DNA of 64,000 nucleotides. Origin: Virgibacillus_F flavescens (GTDB taxonomy: Bacteria > Bacillota > Bacilli > Bacillales > Amphibacillaceae). The notes under the pieces are model-generated. The model saw nothing but the letters and a program-made list of their open reading frames with translations. It made no database searches and was not told the DNA's origin. Position numbers and translations under genes: made by a program. Below, one piece after another: positions 35,997 to 44,675 of this stretch. The first letter of the stretch is position 1; each line of letters begins with the position of its first letter. The stretch spans positions 248,001-312,000 of the forward strand of contig NZ_CP192260.1 in the NCBI RefSeq assembly GCF_050574275.1. Reading direction: 5' to 3'.

Positions 35997-36569
35997 TTAA
36001 TTTCTTCCCCGTTTCACAACACGAAATTGAAAACATGTTCTTTCTCCAACTTCCACTACACGGATCTTTTCCAATTCGATCGGCGTTTCAGCAATGTGTT
36101 CAAACAGTTTTTGCCCTTTCCCAAGCAGGACAGGCATGATGTCAATCTGCAGCTCGTCTATCAGATCTGAGTTTATACCTTGCTGGAATGTACTTGCACC
36201 GCCTATTATCGTTACTTCTTTATCTTCTGCAGACTCTTTAGCCAGGGCAATAGCATGTTCAATACCTTCAGTCACGAAAGTAAATCTCAATTTATCCGTC
36301 TCTTTCGGATGTTTGTGCGGTTTACTTCCGCAAAGGACAAAAATGGGTACTTGATATTCGTAATTCCCCGCATACCAATCTGTATCCTCAGCCATGTTAA
36401 AGGCGTTTTTCCCCATGATCACCGCCCCAGTGTTCCGTATGGAGTTCTGCAATATATCGCTGTTTCGAAGTTCATTCAAATCGCGGTAAAGACGTCCTAC
36501 ACTGCCATTGCTGTCGTTGATATACCCATCTAAAGACATAGTCATTCCTAGTACTACCTTTGCCAACAT
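35997..36569 (-). CDS. Dihydrofolate reductase-like (RibD C-terminal domain) protein
   Basis: About 190 residues, of the YyaP/YwjB-type DHFR-fold family. It has the N-terminal GMTMSLDGYINDS motif, VIMGKNAFN, and the NADPH-binding IIGGASTFQQGINSDLIDEL. These proteins resemble RibD reductase, but substrates are unknown. ATG 36569 is chosen because GGAGGGG precedes it and overlaps the earlier ATG at 36581. It stands alone. Confidence 0.85.
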   Translation of the reverse strand: MLAKVVLGMTMSLDGYINDSNGSVGRLYRDLNELRNSDILQNSIRNTGAVIMGKNAFNMAEDTDWYAGNYEYQVPIFVLCGSKPHKHPKETDKLRFTFVTEGIEHAIALAKESAEDKEVTIIGGASTFQQGINSDLIDELQIDIMPVLLGKGQKLFEHIAETPIELEKIRVVEVGERTCFQFRVVKRGRN

Positions 36570-36806
36570 TGACCCCTCCAATGATTACTTTTTTTATTTC
36601 CCCCTAACGATTTCCATTGCTTCATTGCGGTTCTGATGTGGAATGTGAAAAAAATTCATAAAAAGAATTATTAAGTATATCTATTTTACCATTTCTTATG
36701 AAGATAATCTTTTAATATTTGGTTATCTACTCCTTGTATTATATGTATAAGGAATGTCCGAGCCTCCACCCTCATATACTGAGAGAGAAGAAGGGAGGTG
36801 GTCTCA

Positions 36807-37196
36807 ATGATTGAATGGAGTGTTGGCATTGCAGCTGTTGCATTTGTTGCTCTCGTCGTCTTCTTGATTTTGACATTACGAAAACTAATGGCAACACTGG
36901 CTGAAACAAAGGAGACGCTGTCCGACGCCAGGCAATCTGTAAACAGCATTACAGATGAGGCAGAGGAGCTAATACACGAAGCCAACAAAATTTCAGTTGA
37001 TGTAAAAGGAAAAATGGAATCTGTTGATCCATTAGTTGAGTCCGTCCGTGATGTGGGGGAGATGCTGCACAATGCAACAAGTTCAATGAAACGAAATGCT
37101 TTAGGAAAAGAAAACCGAAAAAACATTCCGACACAGGAAACAGATGAAACGCAGGATAAGCAGGAGATCCATCCGGTTCGAATTAAAATGAAGTAA
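36807..37196 (+). CDS. DUF948 membrane-anchored protein
   Basis: About 129 residues: one N-terminal membrane helix (WSVGIAAVAFVALVVFLILT), a helical coiled-coil region (about 28-85) with the DUF948 pattern of regularly spaced Ser/Val, and a hydrophilic tail. Similar to B. subtilis YtxG, a general-stress-type envelope protein. ATG 36807 is used since AAGGGAGGTGG is spaced properly for it. A terminator follows. The longer minus-strand frame here is its shadow. Confidence 0.8.
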   Translation: MIEWSVGIAAVAFVALVVFLILTLRKLMATLAETKETLSDARQSVNSITDEAEELIHEANKISVDVKGKMESVDPLVESVRDVGEMLHNATSSMKRNALGKENRKNIPTQETDETQDKQEIHPVRIKMK

Positions 37197-37248
37197 GTAG
37201 AAAGGTTATATATGCCCCCACTTTGATAAACTTTTAAACATTTAAAAC

Positions 37249-37296
37249 TAAAAAGGTTTCAGAACCCTCTTAATTATAGGGTCTGACACCTTTTGT
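37249..37296 (+). terminator. Terminator after DUF948 gene
   Basis: AAAGGTTTCAGAACCCT pairs with AGGGTCTGACACCTTT, followed by a short T-run. Confidence 0.8.
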
Positions 37297-37393
37297 CGTT
37301 CCATTGTGGTTTCACAGCGTCAATTCGATTTCTATTAAAGCAAAAAAAGATAGAAGACCCATTATTTATGTTCTTCCATTTCTCAAACGGTGA

Positions 37394-37972
37394 TTAACAG
37401 CCAGTAAAACCGATGAATAATCCTCCTCGTACGGTAACAATTTGCCTCCCGCAAGCATCAGTAGTCACTTGTGGAGCAAACACAAAGGCGCCTATGGTTT
37501 CAAAACATTTCTCTTGGCAGCTTTCTGTTGGGCAAATCGTGCGGATAATCTGATTGACGGATACGGCTGTATCGCTGCTAAGAGTACATGGTCGATCTCC
37601 AAGTTGATGTCCCCCTTCAATTGGCGTCAGGTCCCCCACATTTAAGTGAAACCTGGCAGTTCCAACCAGACGGACGGCATCTAGTACAACAGGACATGAT
37701 AGTGTACCACCGCAGGGATCTTCAGCGGTCCCTTCCACTTCCTCATCTTCCAGCATACAGACCAATTCACTCAAATCAGAGCAAGCCGTAAAGTTATCAA
37801 AAGAAGTAAAACTAAACGTAAATCCATCCGGAACAATAGCTGTTGTACAATAATCAATGGTACGTAGGCAAGCTTCATCCTGCTGAATATCGAGATCGTC
37901 GACCCTGTTACCCTCTGAATCAAAATACATGACATTACTTAAGATAGTAATCCCTCCCTTCCCCTTATACAT
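37394..37972 (-). CDS. Cys-rich protein of unknown function
   Basis: A 192-residue protein rich in Cys (12 or more) with no signal peptide: paired spacing in CGGTLSCP, CPTESCQEKC and a Cys-terminal GGLFIGFTGC end. Such Cys-rich beta proteins without export signals occur in spore coats and appendages, but I do not recognise the family. The start is uncertain: the ATG at 37972 has no SD, whereas GGGAGGG lies inside the frame and would favour a start near residues 7-15. It is monocistronic on the minus strand. Confidence 0.6.
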   Translation of the reverse strand: MYKGKGGITILSNVMYFDSEGNRVDDLDIQQDEACLRTIDYCTTAIVPDGFTFSFTSFDNFTACSDLSELVCMLEDEEVEGTAEDPCGGTLSCPVVLDAVRLVGTARFHLNVGDLTPIEGGHQLGDRPCTLSSDTAVSVNQIIRTICPTESCQEKCFETIGAFVFAPQVTTDACGRQIVTVRGGLFIGFTGC

Positions 37973-38140
37973 ATGTTTTTCTTGGCTTTATGCTTGGGAG
38001 GTATACCTATATAATATAATTGAAAGAAAGGTTTAATACAGAAATCTTCCGATATCCATCCTTAATTCAACATCAAATAGTCCTTCTTCTTCATTAAACA
38101 ACTCGAGTTTTAATTTGTTTCCAAGGCTCATATTTAAAAC

Positions 38141-38182
38141 AAAAAAATAGCCTCTCAAAAGTTTATGAACTCTTGAGAGGCC
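38141..38182 (-). terminator. Terminator of groESL
   Basis: GCCTCTCAAGAGTT and its near-complement form a 14-bp stem on the minus strand, followed by seven T, 87 bases past the groEL stop. Confidence 0.9.
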
Positions 38183-38268
38183 TGTAGATATTAGTAACGA
38201 TTTTAAATCCAGTTAATATTCATTTATAGGGTTTCAAATCCTTGTTTAGCAAGGGGGTTGAGGGCAGG

Positions 38269-39906
38269 TTACATCATGCCGCCCATTCCGCCCATGCCAC
38301 CCATGTCAGGCATGCCGCCGCCACCAGCGTTGTCTTTTTCTGGTAGGTCAGCTACGACAGCTTCTGTAGTTAAGAACATTGCTGCTACAGATGCTGCGTT
38401 TTGAAGTGCAGAACGTGTAACTTTTGTTGGATCAACGATTCCAGTTTCAACCATGTTTACCCAATCGCCAGTTGCTGCGTTGTATCCAACACCAACCGCT
38501 TCGCCTTTAAGACGTTCTACGATGATCGAACCTTCAAGTCCAGCGTTGTGTGCGATTTGACGAACTGGTTCTTCAAGTGCACGACGTACAATGTTAGCAC
38601 CAGTAGCTTCATCACCTGTAAGGTTTAGTTCACTTACTTTGCTGTAAATGTTTACTAGTGCAGTTCCACCACCAGCTACGATACCTTCTTCTACCGCTGC
38701 GCGTGTAGAGTTTAAAGCATCTTCAATGCGTAGTTTACGCTCTTTTAATTCTGTTTCAGTTGCAGCACCGACTTTGATTACTGCTACTCCGCCTGCTAAT
38801 TTAGCAAGACGCTCTTGTAATTTTTCTTTATCGAACTCTGAAGTAGATTCTTCTGCTTGTGCACGGATTTGTGCTACGCGTGAAGAAATTGCTTCTGGAT
38901 TACCAGAACCTTCTACTACTGTAGTTGTATCTTTTGTTACAACGATTTTAGACGCGCGACCAAGTTGCTCCATAGTGGTGCTCTTCAGGTCAAGTCCAAG
39001 ATCCTCTGTGATTACTTCTGCGCCTGTTAATGTAGCAAGGTCTTCAAGCATTGCTTTACGACGATCGCCAAATCCTGGTGCTTTTACTGCTACTGCATTG
39101 AATGTTCCGCGAAGTTTGTTCACAACTAATGTTGCTAGAGCTTCACCTTCAACATCTTCTGCAACCAATAGAAGCGGCTTACCTTGTTGTACTACTTGCT
39201 CAAGTACTGGTAATACTTCCTGAATGTTACCAATTTTCTTATCTGTAATTAATATATATGGATCTTCTAATACTGCTTCCATTTTATCCTGGTCAGTAAC
39301 CATGTATGGAGAAGAGTATCCACGGTCGAATTGCATACCTTCTACAACTTCAAGTTCCGTGTTAAATCCTTTTGATTCTTCAATTGTAATAACACCATCG
39401 TTACCAACCCGCTCCATTGCTTCAGCGATCAGGTTACCTACTTCTTCATCACCTGAAGAAATAGCCGCTACTTGTGCAATAGACTCTTTGCTTTCGATTG
39501 GTTTAGAAATAGCTTTTAATTCTCTTACTGCTAGTTCTACAGCTTTTTCAATACCGCGACGAACGCCAACTGGGTTTGCACCAGATGCTACGTTTTTAAG
39601 TCCTTCACGGATCATTGCCTGCGCTAATACAGTTGCAGTTGTTGTACCGTCACCAGCAACATCGTTTGTTTTTGATGCTACCTCAGATACAAGCTGTGCT
39701 CCCATATTTTCGAAATGATCTTCCAATTCAATTTCTTTTGCAATGGTTACACCATCATTTGTAATTAAAGGTGAACCGTATTTTTTATCTAAAACAACGT
39801 TACGTCCTTTTGGTCCAAGTGTTACTTTAACCGCATCCGCTAACGTATCAACTCCACGCAGCATCGCACGGCGTGCGTCTTCACTAAATTTAATTTCTTT
39901 AGCCAT
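38269..39906 (-). CDS. groEL: Chaperonin GroEL
   Basis: The 545-residue 60-kDa subunit of the chaperonin, folding proteins in the cytosol with GroES and ATP. It has the P-loop-like VTLGPKGRNVV and DGTTTAT near residues 30-90, the signature AAVEEGIVAGGG, and the Gly/Met-rich GGMGGMGGMM tail. It follows groES by 52 bases in one operon under CIRCE control. The AAGGAGGG site is good. Confidence 0.98.
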   Translation of the reverse strand: MAKEIKFSEDARRAMLRGVDTLADAVKVTLGPKGRNVVLDKKYGSPLITNDGVTIAKEIELEDHFENMGAQLVSEVASKTNDVAGDGTTTATVLAQAMIREGLKNVASGANPVGVRRGIEKAVELAVRELKAISKPIESKESIAQVAAISSGDEEVGNLIAEAMERVGNDGVITIEESKGFNTELEVVEGMQFDRGYSSPYMVTDQDKMEAVLEDPYILITDKKIGNIQEVLPVLEQVVQQGKPLLLVAEDVEGEALATLVVNKLRGTFNAVAVKAPGFGDRRKAMLEDLATLTGAEVITEDLGLDLKSTTMEQLGRASKIVVTKDTTTVVEGSGNPEAISSRVAQIRAQAEESTSEFDKEKLQERLAKLAGGVAVIKVGAATETELKERKLRIEDALNSTRAAVEEGIVAGGGTALVNIYSKVSELNLTGDEATGANIVRRALEEPVRQIAHNAGLEGSIIVERLKGEAVGVGYNAATGDWVNMVETGIVDPTKVTRSALQNAASVAAMFLTTEAVVADLPEKDNAGGGGMPDMGGMGGMGGMM

Positions 39907-39958
39907 AATTTAAAGCCCTCCTTAAAATCGTTTCCCTAAGTATTTTAAAGCGTCTGTA

Positions 39959-40243
39959 TTAGCTTACAACAGCTAAAATATCATTTTCACGAAGAATTAA
40001 ATATTCAGATCCATCATATTTCACTTCAGTACCAGCAAATTTTGAGAAAATAATACGGTCTCCTTCAGTAACTTCTAGAGCAATTTTCTCTCCATTATCT
40101 GCTACTCGGCCAGATCCTACTGCAATTACTTTACCCTCTTGTGGCTTTTCCTTTGCAGAGTCTGGAAGAACAATACCGCTTGCAGTCTTTTCCTCTTGTT
40201 CAACAAGCTCGATGACAACACGATCTCCTAGTGGTTTAATCAT
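39959..40243 (-). CDS. groES: Co-chaperonin GroES
   Basis: The 94-residue lid of the chaperonin. It starts IKPLGDRVVIEL, has the mobile loop QEEKTASGIVLPDSAKEKPQ and the KFAGTEVKYDGSEYLILRE domain. ATG start behind AAGGAGG. First gene of the operon, 40 bases downstream of the CIRCE operator. Confidence 0.98.
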   Translation of the reverse strand: MIKPLGDRVVIELVEQEEKTASGIVLPDSAKEKPQEGKVIAVGSGRVADNGEKIALEVTEGDRIIFSKFAGTEVKYDGSEYLILRENDILAVVS

Positions 40244-40282
40244 GTAGACAACCTCCTTAATTCAATTTGCTTTTTATTATTG

Positions 40283-40309
40283 TTAGCACTCTAAACCTTT
40301 GAGTGCTAA
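40283..40309. promoter_or_regulatory. CIRCE operator (HrcA-binding site)
   Basis: TTAGCACTC-N9-GAGTGCTAA, a perfect match to the CIRCE consensus, lies 40 bases upstream of groES. It gives heat-inducible control by the HrcA repressor. Confidence 0.98.
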
Positions 40310-40466
40310 TTCCATTATTATCATAAATAATCCACGATAAAAATGCAAGTATTGAATGCTATTTTTTTCAAAAAATTTATAACCGTATCCGGTTTTTACC
40401 TCCCCATATCCAAATAGACAACAATTCAAGTCTATGCGATGGTTTGAAAACATATGTCCCATTTAT

Positions 40467-41771
40467 TTATTCTGATGAGAACTGCTGGAATACCGTGTTA
40501 TTTCTAATTGGATAAACTTCTTTGCCAGTGATTGTATTAATAATTGTCTGGTTTCTTTGCACCGCAAGTCCTAAGTTAGTTGCACCTGCTCCATGGGAAT
40601 GTTCAATATTTACTAATGTAAATAATCGATTTTTCCGCTTCTGTTTAAATTCAATTTCATAATTTGCCGATACTTTAAACCGCTTCTCATCCTCCCAGAC
40701 AATATCATCCTGAAACTTGGTAATCCAATCAGGAATATTCGGTTTATAACCAGTCGCCAGTATTACCTTATTTGTATCAATCGTGAACGTTTTTTCTTCC
40801 TGCCATTGATGCAAGGTCAAGCTGTAACCCGATTTCTCATTTGATTTTATTTCTTTCAGCGCTGTCGCTGGCTGAATCCTGACAGCAGCTTTTTCATTGG
40901 CAACTGAACGATGATACAGCAGATCATAGATGCTTTTCAGTGTTTCCTTATCAATTCCTTTACGCAGCTGCCCAAGCGCCGGCAATGCATCCATCCTTTG
41001 CTCAAACGACAGACTGTGAAAATATTCTACATAGTCCGGGGAGAATACTTCCTGTCCAAGTTTAGCTGATTCGAGTTGAAAGAACCCGGACGTTCGAGTA
41101 AACCAATTCAGATCATAGCCGTTGTCCGCTTGAGCGTACAGGAGGTCATAAAACACCTCGGCAGCACTTTGACCCGACCCGATTACGGTGATAGAATCAG
41201 CATTCTTAAAATCTTTCTCATGATACAAATACTTACTTGTATGTAATACATCTGATTTCGGCAAATGTTCAACACCTTTTGGAATAGCTGGTATTGTGCC
41301 TGTTCCAAGTACTACATGTTTCGCAAAATAACGTTCTTCCTCTTCTGTTTGACGATTTAACACTACGATTTCATAAAACGGTTCCGCTTCGTCATGACTG
41401 ATCACGTTGGTAACTTCTCTGCTCAGAAGGCAATTATCCAGTTTATTTGCTGCCCACTTAATATAATCATTGTATTCTTTCCGCGGAATATCAAAGCGGT
41501 TGAAAAAGAAAAATTGATACAATCGATCCTGTTCATGCAGGTATTGCAAAAATGTAAACCGGCTTCTCGGATCTGCGAGCGTCACTAGGTCCGCTAAAAA
41601 AGGAACCTGCAGATCAGTACCTTCAATCAGCATTCCTGGATGCCAGTCGAAGGATTCTCTGCGTTCTAAAAAGAGTGATTCCACTTCGTCTACTTCATCT
41701 AATAGTGCGGCTAACCCCAGATTGTAGGGGCCAACTCCTATACCAATAACATCGTATAGTTGCTTTTTCAT
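40467..41771 (-). CDS. Lysine/ornithine N-monooxygenase (IucD/SidA family)
   Basis: About 434 residues, an FAD- and NADPH-dependent hydroxylase of the side-chain amine of lysine or ornithine, the first step of hydroxamate siderophores. FAD motif GIGVGPYNLGLAAL at the start, a central NADPH motif GSGQSAAEVFYDLL (about 220), and ATGYKPN near the C-terminus. The siderophore synthetases normally beside it are absent, so its pathway partners lie elsewhere or it is an orphan. The ATG at 41771 is favoured over a GTG at 41792 because of the intervening AAGAAGG. Confidence 0.88.
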   Translation of the reverse strand: MKKQLYDVIGIGVGPYNLGLAALLDEVDEVESLFLERRESFDWHPGMLIEGTDLQVPFLADLVTLADPRSRFTFLQYLHEQDRLYQFFFFNRFDIPRKEYNDYIKWAANKLDNCLLSREVTNVISHDEAEPFYEIVVLNRQTEEEERYFAKHVVLGTGTIPAIPKGVEHLPKSDVLHTSKYLYHEKDFKNADSITVIGSGQSAAEVFYDLLYAQADNGYDLNWFTRTSGFFQLESAKLGQEVFSPDYVEYFHSLSFEQRMDALPALGQLRKGIDKETLKSIYDLLYHRSVANEKAAVRIQPATALKEIKSNEKSGYSLTLHQWQEEKTFTIDTNKVILATGYKPNIPDWITKFQDDIVWEDEKRFKVSANYEIEFKQKRKNRLFTLVNIEHSHGAGATNLGLAVQRNQTIINTITGKEVYPIRNNTVFQQFSSE

Positions 41772-41974
41772 TTCTTGACCTTCTTCCTTCACTTCGTAAG
41801 TTTACTTTTTTCCCTTTGCATTTGGTTTTAAACATTCATTCGTTTGGATACCTTTTATTTCTTGGCTATGGGATAATTGTGATAAACTAGTTGATATTAC
41901 GTAAAATAATATTAATAGTGTGTTGTCTTAAAACATATACTAATTATTATACATACAAAAGGAGTCGTTTTACT

Positions 41975-42688
41975 TTGACCAAGCGTTACTGGTACGTCCT
42001 TTTAACTTATTTTATTATGCAATTTTCGGGTTTAATTTTTGCACCACTTCTATTAGCTACATTACCAATTACTGAATTTCAGGCAGTTGTTTATTGGACA
42101 ATCTTTAGTTTCTCAGCTGGCCTCATTGTAATTCTATTCATAATGGTGCCTTATATGAAACAACCAATGGCACGTGATGCTGCAAAACCTGGCAGCGTAG
42201 TATTATGGTCATTAGCTGGTGTATTCATGGCTTACCTTGCACAATATATTGCCGTCTTGATTGAAACACAGCTGCTTGGTATTGAAGCTGGTTCTGCAAA
42301 TACAGAGACGATTATGGAAATTACGCGTTCAGCGCCTATATTCATGATAATTCCTGCACTGATTGCACCGATTGTGGAAGAGGTTATATTCAGAAAAATT
42401 ATTTTTGGTAATCTGTATAAAAAAATAAACTTTTTCTTAGCAGCTTTAATTTCTGCATTCGTGTTTGGTATCATACACGGTGAGCCCCAGCACATTCTTA
42501 TTTATAGTTCCATGGGCTTTGTTTTTGCTTATCTATACGTTAAAACGAAACGGATCCTGGTTCCTATCATCGTTCATATGACACTAAATTCTATATCTGT
42601 TCTAGTCCAGTTTTCATTGTCACCAGAAGACATTGAAAAAATGCAAAAGCAGCTTGAACAGATGCAAATGATCTTAATTGGGGGCTAA
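41975..42688 (+). CDS. ydiL: CPBP-family intramembrane metalloprotease (YdiL-like)
   Basis: About 237 residues and seven or eight membrane segments. Conserved CPBP/Abi motifs are IVEEVIFRKIIFG (EExxxR), FGIIHGEPQH and VHMTLNS, which hold the catalytic Glu and metal-binding His. In B. subtilis the ydiL gene also lies beside groES. The start is TTG at 41975 ten bases past AAAGGAG; earlier in-frame codons lack an SD. Followed by the ydiK-like gene at 8 bases, as one operon. Confidence 0.86.
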   Translation: MTKRYWYVLLTYFIMQFSGLIFAPLLLATLPITEFQAVVYWTIFSFSAGLIVILFIMVPYMKQPMARDAAKPGSVVLWSLAGVFMAYLAQYIAVLIETQLLGIEAGSANTETIMEITRSAPIFMIIPALIAPIVEEVIFRKIIFGNLYKKINFFLAALISAFVFGIIHGEPQHILIYSSMGFVFAYLYVKTKRILVPIIVHMTLNSISVLVQFSLSPEDIEKMQKQLEQMQMILIGG

Positions 42689-42695
42689 TCTAGTT

Positions 42696-42896
42696 ATGAG
42701 AACTTCACCGAAAACGATTGCTTTAATCTACTTTGTAATGGGTGTGTTATTTGTTTACGTGGCTATCCTAAATGCAAGTGATTCCGGATGGAACTTCTTA
42801 ACAGTCCTCTTTGCAATTTTCGCCACTTTGGACTTCACTGTTGGAATTCGCCTGATGAGAACCCATTTAAAAAATAAGAAAAAAAAGAAGGAATAG
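42696..42896 (+). CDS. ydiK: Small membrane protein YdiK-like (DUF4305)
   Basis: About 66 residues with two membrane helices (IALIYFVMGVLFVYVAIL and FLTVLFAIFATLDFTVGI) and a Lys-rich tail. Its size, topology and position beside ydiL match B. subtilis YdiK. ATG 42696 follows GGGGGC that overlaps the ydiL stop. Function unknown. A terminator overlaps its last codons. Confidence 0.8.
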   Translation: MRTSPKTIALIYFVMGVLFVYVAILNASDSGWNFLTVLFAIFATLDFTVGIRLMRTHLKNKKKKKE

Positions 42897-42922
42897 CTTT
42901 AATAGGCTGCTCCTTCTTTTTT
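42884..42922 (+). terminator. Terminator after ydiK-like gene
   Basis: AAGAAGGA/TCCTTCTT stem with an 18-base loop and seven T. Its left arm lies in the last ydiK codons. Confidence 0.75.
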
Positions 42923-42991
42923 TATATGAATTTCCTTTCATTTGAAGCATATACATATTCTATCTGGGACAAGTCGGAGGTTTGGATTATT

Positions 42992-43552
42992 ATGACACCA
43001 GCTTTAATCGTTACTTATTTCGTCATGTTTTGTTTATCAACGCTTGTAATTATCCTTACCGTTTATAACCGTCATTCAATTTCACCGATGACAGGTATGA
43101 TGATTGCGATGGCGCACGGAATGATCGTAGGACTAACAGCAGGCGTAATACTTGGCGCTTTATTACCCGACAGTTTATATTATTCAACTGTCATAAGTAT
43201 CCTGATCGGAGTAGTCGCAGGCTTTCTAATAGGAGTACCTACTGGTCTGCTGGCTGTTCTTGACGGCACTTTGTCCGGGTTAATGGGTGGAATGATGGGC
43301 GCTATGCTTGGACAGATGATCGGTCCTGAATATTATGATCCGCTAATTCGAATGATGCTAATGGTTTTTATTTCTGTTTCTTTTGTTCTGTTCCTATTAA
43401 TTAAGCAGGAATTTGTGAACAAGGCGAAAAACCAGTCGTATCTGCTTTTTGGTTTATTCCTCTTTGTGTTATTTGTTATTATTTACAATCAGATAGGTCC
43501 GATCATTCCCCCTTCACCAGATACACCACCAACTCCGCACGACACTCATTAA
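42992..43552 (+). CDS. Polytopic membrane protein of unknown function
   Basis: About 186 residues with five to six membrane segments. A Gly/Met-rich central part (GVVAGFLIGVPTGLLAVLDG, then GGMMGAMLGQMIG) looks like glycine-zipper packing, and the tail is Pro-rich and ends in PHDTH. ATG 42992 is used because CGGAGG lies 11 bases upstream. Family not recognised; it could be a metal-related protein given the Met and His content and its position near efflux genes, but that is weak. Confidence 0.65.
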   Translation: MTPALIVTYFVMFCLSTLVIILTVYNRHSISPMTGMMIAMAHGMIVGLTAGVILGALLPDSLYYSTVISILIGVVAGFLIGVPTGLLAVLDGTLSGLMGGMMGAMLGQMIGPEYYDPLIRMMLMVFISVSFVLFLLIKQEFVNKAKNQSYLLFGLFLFVLFVIIYNQIGPIIPPSPDTPPTPHDTH

Positions 43553-43714
43553 CTCAACTTTCGCATCTAATCTTTTTACTTGATTCAGCTTTATAAATGA
43601 TGTCTCTTCCTAAAACGTGATACCAGTTACATTTTCATAATTGATGTAAAATGTAACGTAACATACCTTACCGGAAATTAACTACAATGTAACTGCAGCG
43701 AGATGTCCGCTGAT

Positions 43715-43808
43715 GGCAGTCGCTTTCCGCGAGCGGCTGTTGAGCCTCCTCGTGCTGTCGCACTCCGGGGTCTCACCTATGCCTGTCCTCCCGCAGGAGT
43801 CGACTGCC
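43715..43808 (+). repeat. Structured dispersed repeat (family 1, copy c)
   Basis: A 94-bp unit with the core GCTTTCCGCGAGC ... CCCGCAGGAGTC bounded by GGCAGTC/GACTGCC. It is the longer form of the repeat at 3336, and upstream (43680-43714) and downstream bases are also shared. A reading frame across it is spurious. Confidence 0.75.
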
Positions 43809-43941
43809 ATCCGCTCCAATCTCTAGACAAATATGGATATCAGGATTTATTACTTGCACCATTGATAGCACGTCTATTTCATCATGCATTAGAAAGAAAA
43901 AAACAAAGACATAAATAGCTTTACCAGTCCTGGTGAACGGA

Positions 43942-44099
43942 GGGCGGTGACTCCAGCGGGAACAGCACGAGTCTGAAGGCCCCGCAGAAAAGAATTCTTA
44001 AGAGGAGGGCCAACTAAAACCGTCCTTTGCAGACAACGTTGGCATACCCCTTGTCGGGGCAAGGAGACTGAAGCCGTGCCCTAAGGTGCGCATCCGCCC
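43942..44099 (-). repeat. Structured dispersed repeat (family 1, copy d)
   Basis: A divergent minus-strand copy with GGGAACAGCACGAG, CTGAAGCCGTGCCC, and ends AGGGCGG/CCGCCC. It forms an inverted pair with copy c about 130 bases away, as at 3336/3511. It is followed by the TTACTTCGCAG tail (44147). The gap 43553-44351 otherwise shows only the operator at 44287. Confidence 0.65.
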
Positions 44100-44286
44100 G
44101 CAGCGATCCTGAGCGGCAGCTATAGAGCATTTCTTTGGTAATAAAGTTACTTCGCAGATATATTTTGTATCAACCTCTACAACTGAGTGCAGGGCTTATT
44201 CCACTATTTTAGGAGCACCTGCTTTATCACTCTGCGATAGCTGAGTCATTAATTTAAAAGTTGTTTGTGTTTTCCCTTTAACTAAA

Positions 44287-44314
44287 TATGAACATATGCT
44301 AATATATGCACATA
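44287..44314. promoter_or_regulatory. Operator-like inverted repeat for the ArsR-family repressor
   Basis: TATGAACATAT-N6-ATATGCACATA (9 of 11 symmetric), similar to CzrA/ArsR-family operators, 38 bases upstream of the repressor start. Autoregulation with metal release is the expected logic. Confidence 0.7.
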
Positions 44315-44351
44315 GTATTATATTATGAAAATCAAAAGTGAGGTCATACTA

Positions 44352-44663
44352 ATGAAAGATTATGAACCAGTTACTGACTTAGACGAGGAAACACTATTTA
44401 TCGTCTCACAAACATTTAAAGCTTTGGGTGATCCTACACGAATTCGCATTCTGCATTTACTTTTTCAAAAGGAATTGTCTGTTAACGGTATAGCTGAGCA
44501 GCTGCACCTGGGTCAATCGACCGTTTCCCATCAGCTGCGGTTTTTAAAAAATTTACGGCTCGTAAAATACCGTCGCGAAGGAACAACTTTATTTTATTCA
44601 CACGACGATGAACATGTCATGAATGTTTTGAAACAAACAATTGAGCATGCTTGTCACAGCTAG
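44352..44663 (+). CDS. czrA: ArsR-family metal-responsive repressor (CzrA-like)
   Basis: About 103 residues with a winged helix (FKALGDPTRIRILHLL, then ELSVNGIAEQLHLGQSTVSH) and a C-terminal helix carrying the alpha-5 metal ligands in DDEHVMNVLKQTIEHACH (Asp/His ... His/His), typical of Zn/Co sensors. ATG 44352 follows GTGAGGTC. It is 12 bases upstream of the CDF exporter gene, which it should derepress in high zinc or cobalt. Confidence 0.88.
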   Translation: MKDYEPVTDLDEETLFIVSQTFKALGDPTRIRILHLLFQKELSVNGIAEQLHLGQSTVSHQLRFLKNLRLVKYRREGTTLFYSHDDEHVMNVLKQTIEHACHS

Positions 44664-44675
44664 GGGGAGATAAAT

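Noticed and set aside
36686..37126. Minus-strand 146-codon frame
   Set aside because: Opposite the DUF948 gene, which has an SD, membrane helix and terminator.
38033..38131. 32-codon minus-strand frame (MSLGNKLKLELFNEEEGLF...) after the groEL terminator
   Set aside because: No SD, starts right after the terminator T-run; at most a gene remnant.
38648..39718. Plus-strand frames opposite groEL
   Set aside because: Antisense shadows of groEL.
43703..43918. 71-codon frame across a dispersed repeat
   Set aside because: It crosses the structured repeat and lacks an SD; similar frames at 3193-3402, 3498-3689 and 59044-59268 come from the same repeats.
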